From NCBI GenBank assembly GCA_015067565.1, contig SVMF01000005.1, positions 47,707-111,706 of the forward strand: a DNA stretch of 64,000 nt, written 5' to 3'. Position 1 is the stretch's first letter, and each line of letters starts with the position of its first letter. This DNA is from Oscillospiraceae bacterium. Lineage in GTDB: Bacteria > Bacillota > Clostridia > Oscillospirales > Oscillospiraceae. Under the pieces are notes generated by a model. That model had not been told where the DNA came from, did no database searches, and saw only the letters and a list, made by a program, of their open reading frames with translations. Made by a program: the position numbers and the translations under genes. Below are positions 58,254-64,000 of this stretch, piece after piece.

Positions 58254-61230
58254 ATGCGACATACCTATACGAGAGGCATAGCCCTGCTCCTGACTCTGGC
58301 CATGCTGATGAGCCTTCTGCCTGCGGTGTTTGCTGCGCAGGAGGAGCCGCCTGTCAAGGGCACTCAGACCAAGGCGATCGCTACGACGGAGCTGGAAAAC
58401 GGCACGTGGAACATTGACCACAGCTACCGCCAGCTCCGTCCGCAGCTGACCAAGGGGGGGCTATTGGAAATCTACCGACGCGACCTCCTACAACAAGACC
58501 AACAAGTGCGAGCAACAGCAACCAGTTTTTTGCCACACCCCGATTTACCAAGAGCCAGCTGCCTGTCGGCTCCGTGATCGTTGTGGAGTAGGGATGGAAA
58601 TACCGTCCCGAAGGCTGGGTGAAGGATGTGCAGCAGAGCTCCAGCCCTGCAGAAATTACGCAGAAGTTCATCCAGATCACAGATGAGTGGTGGGGCAGCT
58701 ATACCTACCGTGCCTTCAATATCTCCAGAACCAGCACCACTTCTCTGGAGCATTATACCACGGCCGACATCCACAGTATCTTCCGTGTCTATGTTCCCAA
58801 GAAGACCTACAGTATTGCAGGCCTGGACGATGTGCAGACCAACGCACAGACCACCGTCCATCAGCTTCCGTCCAGAACCCCGGGCGAGAGCGGCGAATAT
58901 GAAAAGACCATGTCCTATGTCATTCAGACCAGACAGGGAAAGGTCATCGTGATCGACGGCGGCTACCAGACCGGAAACTATGACGGAAAGTATCTGTTTG
59001 CCTATCTGCAGAGGATCACGGGCAAGGCCAAGCCTCATGTCGATGCGTGGTTCATGACCCATCCGCATGCAGACCATTTTGCCGCATTTTTGAGCGTCGC
59101 AAGCCTATATGCTTCGCAGATCACGGTCGATGCCGTTTACCACCGCTTCCCCACGGTGGCCGAGGGACAGAAATATCACTACAATGTGGATGCGACATCC
59201 TTCCAAAAGTACAACGACAAGCTGGCGACCCACACCGCAAAGCTGAAGAATGCCAAGGGCGAGTCCACGCCTCTGATCCAGGTCAACTCCCGCCCCTCCG
59301 GAAAATGTAACTCTATGTTCGACTTTGACGAGGTACATATTGATATTCTTCTGACCTGCGAGGATAACTATTGGGCCATCGACAATATTACCACGAAGTT
59401 CAGCGGCACCTTGGAGGAGAACGGCAAATCCTACACGAATAAGCCCTAAAGGAGATTGCCTCCACGAATATCAACGAATCCAGTCTGGTGTTCCGTGTGA
59501 CGGTCGCAGGGAAAACGATCCTCTTCACGGGTGACGGCTCCATCGTCACGGAATATATGCTGAAGCGCTACCACAATGCCAACGCAAGCGACAGCAGCAA
59601 GTATTATAATCTTAAATCCGACATCGTCCAGGTCTCCCACCACGGCGTTCAGGCCATGGGCAGGGAAGTATATAACCTGATCAATCCCCATATCGCACTT
59701 TGGTGCTCGCCTTACCATGACTATGCCGCCAGACCCGGGGACAAGCACACGACCTATTATATCCGCAAGTGGTTCGAGGGCCCTCTGGCGACGACCAATT
59801 TCATTGCCTATGACGGCGTGGATGTGCTCAGCTTCCCTGTGCAGCGTGCTTCCGCTGCGGTTTCGATCCCGGCTGACATCAAGCCGTTGGTGTTTGAAGC
59901 GCAGTATTATGCGAATCGATATCCCGACCTGAAGGCGGCCTATGGCACGGATGAAACCAAGCTCTACAACCACTTCATCAACTACGGTATCGAGGAAGGA
60001 CGCTGCGCAAGTCCTCTGTTCGATGTGAAGTTCTATATGAACCATAATTCGCAGAATTTCCAGGAGACCATGAAGGGCAATTATGACAAAGCCTTCAAGC
60101 ACTTCCTATCCAACTGCAACACAACGACCCTGATGCGTCTTTCTCCCTTATTCGATGCGTCTGTGTATGCTGCAAGCCACAGCAATCTGACCACGGGGCT
60201 GGCACTTTTGAAGCACTTTGCCGCCAACGGCTACCTCAAGGGAGAGGTCGCAACCAAGCTCTATGCGTCCAAGGAAGGACACACCTATCATACCAAGTGC
60301 ACCGTGACCCAGCCGAAGGCTCCGGAATGTGGTGTCAACGGAAATACCTTGGGTATCAAGTGTAGCGCCTGCAACACCACGCTTGTGGCCTCGCAGAGCG
60401 TTGCGGCACAGCCACACACCTATGTGGCATCGGAGAACCTGCCGCTGTGTACACCTGCTGAAATTCCCACCGGTGCATTCTTTGCCAACTTTACGGGAAA
60501 ATCCAACCGCTATACGACCGATGCGCTCTATTCTGGCGTGAACTACGACAGCGCAAGCAACTGGAGCTACCTGAGCGCCCGTTACACCGCGCCTACTGTC
60601 AATTCTGCAGAGGGCACGCTCACGGCAGGCTTCGCCAATACAAACTACAATCATATCTGGATCCAGACGGGCCCTGATTACAGCTACGGCTTCAATATGA
60701 AGTACAAGCCTGGTGCCGATCATATCGTGCAGATGCGTGTTTAATTCAACAATCTGGTTGCGGACGATCTGACGGAGGAGCACCTGACCTACGCAACCAC
60801 CGTGATCCCCGAGGCAGTCGATGGTTCCAAGGCAGAGGGCGGCCGTGGCACCTTGAACACCAGCGTCGTTCTGAAGGCAAGAGTCACACTGACCTTGTCC
60901 CACCTGAAGCCGGGTGCAAACCTTGCAAACATGAAGTTCATTGTCAAGGACGCACTTGATGGCACGGTCATCAAGGAACTGCCGGCTTACAACCTCAACC
61001 CCGTCATGGTTGCAGCAGACTTTGACGATGTCGGCGCAAAGCAGATGAGAAGACTCATCACCGTCACTCTGTACGACGGCGACACTGCCATCACGGACAC
61101 TGTGACCTGGAGCGTTGAGAGCTATGTTGCAAAGACTCGTGCAACGAGCACCGATGCAGGCCAGATCGATCTGGTCAACGCAATGCTCACCTATGGTGAT
61201 GCCGTTGCTGCCTACATGGCAACGCAATAA
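58254..61230 (+). pseudogene. Secreted metallo-beta-lactamase-fold surface protein gene, degraded
   Basis: Signal peptide MRHTYTRGIALLLTLAMLMSLLPAVFA; MBL motif MTHPHADHFAAF (58619..59449 ORF), FTGDGSIV/QVSHHG (59488..60744 ORF); lesions: G7 tract frameshift 58454-58460, second shift ~58500-58530, in-frame TAG 58589-58591, frameshift ~59440-59452, in-frame TAA 60742-60744. Confidence 0.85.
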
Positions 61231-61241
61231 GAATAGCGAAA

Positions 61242-61269
61242 AACGGGATAGGCTTCGGCCTATCCCGTT
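61242..61269 (+). terminator. Terminator after the MBL pseudogene
   Basis: AACGGGATAGGC-ttcg-GCCTATCCCGTT followed by gcggtattttt. Confidence 0.85.
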
Positions 61270-61386
61270 GCGGTATTTTTGGGGAAATAAGTGTACATTT
61301 CTTCGAAAAGTACTTTTTTATTGACATCATAGCTGTTTTATATTATAATATTTATGTAAATAAAATTCGATATTAGGAGGTAAATT

Positions 61387-63681
61387 ATGAAAAAACGATT
61401 GATTTCATGTGTTTTATGTTTGTGCATGTTAATTGGCGTTATGGGTTTGACACCCGTTGCACATGCAGAAACTACTTCCGGAGTCTGTGGTGATAATTTG
61501 ACGTGGAGCTTTGATGACGAGACCGGTACACTCACGATTTCCGGCAGTGGCCCCATGACAAACTATTCCAACTCTACGGCACCGTGGCATACCTATCAAA
61601 GTGCGATTACTTCAGCAGAAATTGGTGATTTTGTCACAACCATCGGACGTTATGCATTTGACAATTGCTGGAATCTAACAAGCGTGACGATTGGTAACAG
61701 CGTCACAAGCCTTGGCGATTGCGCCTTCTTTAATTGCAAAAAATTAGACAGTGTGACAATCCCTGACAGCGTTACAAGCATTGGCGCTGATGCCTTTGGC
61801 TGGTGCGGTAGTCTTATGAGCGTGACGATTGGCGATAATGTTACATACCTTGGTGACCATGCCTTTGAATGGTGTACGAGTCTTACAAGTGCAAAGATCG
61901 GAAATGGCCTTGGACGAATTGGTGATTCTGCCTTTATTTGGTGTACTAATCTTGAAAATGTGACGATTGGGAACAGCGTCACGAACATTGGCGCTGCTGC
62001 TTTCTTGAATTGTGATAGCCTTACAAGTGTTACGATCCCCGGCAGCGTCCACACCGTTGGGAGCCGTGCTTTAGCCGACTGTGACAAGTTGACAGAGATT
62101 GTAGTAGATGCTACGAACGAATACTATAGCAGTGACAAATACGGCGTGTTATTCAATAATGACAAAACTGTTTTGGTTCAGTGCCCCGGAGGCTTTACAG
62201 GTGCATATAACATTCCCAACAGTGTCGTAAGTATTGACAATTATGCATTTGAAGAATGCCGGGGACTTACCAGAGTGACGATTCCTGACAGCGTTACAAG
62301 CATTGGTACAGATGCCTTTTCCTGGTGCGAGGCTTTGAAAGATGTGACGATTGGAAACAGTGTCACAAGCATTAGTAATTATGCATTCTACGGGTGCAGC
62401 GGATTGACGACCCTCACGATTCCGGACAGCGTTACAGTCATTGGCAAGTATGCCTTCTATAATTGTTACAAAATGGCATGCATAACGCTCCCTGAAAGCT
62501 TGACAGTAATTAGCGATGCAGCTTTTATGGGTTGCAATGGACTGGGACATATTTTGTATAAGGGAACTGCACAACAGTGGGGTACAATCTCCATCAGCAG
62601 TACATACAACGATGTGTTGGCAAACACCATGGTTCACTATGATGCAGAAGGCGATGAAGTCTGTTGGAAGACCGCTGAAAATGGCATGTGCTTGTATTGT
62701 GAGCTTTGTGATGATGCACTTACTGAGGTTGAGGCACCTTTTGAGGTCTATGTTGAGGCACTCAAACCCGTCATGAGTATCGTTGTCGGCGCTGAAATGA
62801 GCGTTGCATTCACGGTTCCAAATACTGCCATCGCAAAATATGAAAGCTTCTTTCTGGTAGTTGAGAAGGAGGTTTATGGAAATTCCAAGGTCGTTATCTT
62901 CGGCTATGGCGAAGATCAGATTCCACTCGATCCGAAACCCAATGCAGCAAATCCGTTCCTGCACAACGCAAGCTTCACTGGCTTGACCGCGAAGGAAATG
63001 GGCGATGAGATTCGTGCAACGTTGTATGCAGTTGACGCAGAAGGCATTGTTTATTATGGCCCGACGCAGACCGACTCCGTCAAGGATTACCTGATGAGAG
63101 GCCTGGATCTGGCAACCAGCACCGATGCGAAGAAGACCATGTATGTCGATATGCTCCGCTACGGTGCAGTGGCTCAGACCTACTTTGGCTACGACACCGA
63201 GAACCTGGTTGACGCTGACCTGACCGAAGCGCACATGGCATATGCTACCAGTGAAATTCCCGAGGCAATAGATAAATCTAAGTCCGTAGGCAACATCAGA
63301 GTTCTGAATACGAGTGTTGTTTTGAAGGCAAGAGTTACTTTGACGCTATCGACCGTATTCCCGAACGCTGATATTACGAATATGAAGTTCGTCGTGAGGG
63401 ATGCAAAGACCGGTGCTGTGCTCAAGGAGCTGGCTGCTACCAGAACGAATCCTGTCTTAGTCTCTGCAGACTTTGACGATGTCGGCGCAAAGCAGATGAG
63501 AAGACTCATCACCGTCACTCTGTACGATGGCGACACTGCCATGACCGATACCGTGACCTGGAGCGTTGAGAGCTATGTTGCAAAGACTCGTGCAACGAGC
63601 ACCGACGCAGGCCAGATTGACCTCGTCAACGCAATGCTTACCTACGGTGATGCTGTTGCTGCCTACATGGCAACGCAATAA
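61387..63681 (+). CDS. BspA-type LRR_5 surface protein with C-terminal module shared with the upstream pseudogene
   Basis: Signal peptide; repeated xxxLTSVTIxxSVTSIGxxAFxxC units; C-terminal LNTSVVLKARVTLTLS...AKTRATSTDAGQIDLVNAMLTYGDAVAAYMATQ. Confidence 0.9.
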   Translation: MKKRLISCVLCLCMLIGVMGLTPVAHAETTSGVCGDNLTWSFDDETGTLTISGSGPMTNYSNSTAPWHTYQSAITSAEIGDFVTTIGRYAFDNCWNLTSVTIGNSVTSLGDCAFFNCKKLDSVTIPDSVTSIGADAFGWCGSLMSVTIGDNVTYLGDHAFEWCTSLTSAKIGNGLGRIGDSAFIWCTNLENVTIGNSVTNIGAAAFLNCDSLTSVTIPGSVHTVGSRALADCDKLTEIVVDATNEYYSSDKYGVLFNNDKTVLVQCPGGFTGAYNIPNSVVSIDNYAFEECRGLTRVTIPDSVTSIGTDAFSWCEALKDVTIGNSVTSISNYAFYGCSGLTTLTIPDSVTVIGKYAFYNCYKMACITLPESLTVISDAAFMGCNGLGHILYKGTAQQWGTISISSTYNDVLANTMVHYDAEGDEVCWKTAENGMCLYCELCDDALTEVEAPFEVYVEALKPVMSIVVGAEMSVAFTVPNTAIAKYESFFLVVEKEVYGNSKVVIFGYGEDQIPLDPKPNAANPFLHNASFTGLTAKEMGDEIRATLYAVDAEGIVYYGPTQTDSVKDYLMRGLDLATSTDAKKTMYVDMLRYGAVAQTYFGYDTENLVDADLTEAHMAYATSEIPEAIDKSKSVGNIRVLNTSVVLKARVTLTLSTVFPNADITNMKFVVRDAKTGAVLKELAATRTNPVLVSADFDDVGAKQMRRLITVTLYDGDTAMTDTVTWSVESYVAKTRATSTDAGQIDLVNAMLTYGDAVAAYMATQ

Positions 63682-63692
63682 GAATGGCGAAA

Positions 63693-63720
63693 AACGGGAT
63701 AGGCTTCGGCCTATCCCGTT
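63693..63720 (+). terminator. Terminator stem after the LRR gene (T-tract replaced by repeat)
   Basis: AACGGGATAGGC-ttcg-GCCTATCCCGTT, identical to 61242-61269 but followed directly by CAGTCTGTCG. Confidence 0.8.
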
Positions 63721-63870
63721 CAGTCTGTCGAAAAACTTGTTTTTCGACAGACTGTCAGAGTTCAAGAAGCCGGAAAGACGAGCAAACCGAGCGCGTCGGC
63801 GTACGATGGTACGGTAGAGCTCGGTTTGCGATGTAAGTCAAAATGCCTTGCGCAGCAAGCATTTGAAGTG
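63720..63870. repeat. Second copy of the structured repeat (5' ~150 nt)
   Basis: CAGTCTGTCGAAAAA-cttg-TTTTTCGACAGACTG perfect hairpin; near-identical to 37353-37503. Confidence 0.85.
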
Positions 63871-64000
63871 TTTTACCTGTGCACAGGGAAGAAAGCTGAA
63901 AGCTGTGGATGTAAAGAAAAGAAGATCCGAAAACGGTTTTGAGCAGGAAGTAACCATATACGAATGCGAAAACTGTGCAGGATGCCCGGTTAAAGAAAAG
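63869..64000 (+). mobile_element. 5'-truncated IS1182-like transposase reading frame, open to window end
   Basis: Frame from 63869: CFTCAQGRKLKAVDVKKRRSENGFEQEVTIYECENCAGCPVKEK, resembles the Cys-rich region of IS1182-type transposases. Confidence 0.7.

Noticed and set aside
58254-60744. Possible programmed frameshifting or stop-codon recoding in the MBL gene
   Set aside because: At least three frame changes plus two different stop codons and a missing ~130-aa segment; no canonical slippery heptamer at the ~59445 shift; decay is simpler
1-64000. CRISPR array to accompany the Card1-like gene
   Set aside because: No regularly spaced direct repeats of 23-40 nt with unique spacers seen anywhere in the window

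Overview
The window is a mostly ordinary, gene-dense chromosomal segment from an endospore-forming Firmicute, probably Clostridia/Oscillospirales-like. Taxonomy is inferred from spoIIP, the T-box, CIRCE, sepF/divIVA and glnA content. Housekeeping blocks: hemZ(partial)-MBL-dtd-relA-recJ; miaB-mutS-CPBP-mutL-miaA-hfq; HlyD-like-ylmE-sepF-divIVA-[T-box]-ileS; glnA; smallORF-truA-arsC-like-cca-guaD; hrcA-grpE-dnaK-dnaJ with CIRCE; lepA-rnhA; and a five-tRNA array (Gly-Arg-His-Gln-Lys). Less ordinary content: (1) an orphan DUF1887/Card1-like putative CARF + PD-(D/E)XK nuclease gene, with no CRISPR array or cas gene in the window, at the 3' end of an apparent surface O-acetylation operon (SGNH, DUF4358, MBOAT, DHHW); (2) two copies of a TIR-bounded MITE-like element with GCATGC-centred palindromes, one between the ileS T-box and ileS and one between dnaK and dnaJ; (3) a second structured repeat found directly after terminator hairpins at two sites, one flanked by a duplicated ~40-bp terminator and the other running into a truncated IS1182-like transposase at the window end; (4) a mobile-element graveyard (serine recombinase, ParB and TnpV fragments) beside the tRNA array; (5) a decayed secreted metallo-beta-lactamase gene sharing a near-identical C-terminal module and terminator with the downstream LRR protein gene. 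No CRISPR array was seen. All assignments come from reading the sequence and motif recall; no searches were run.
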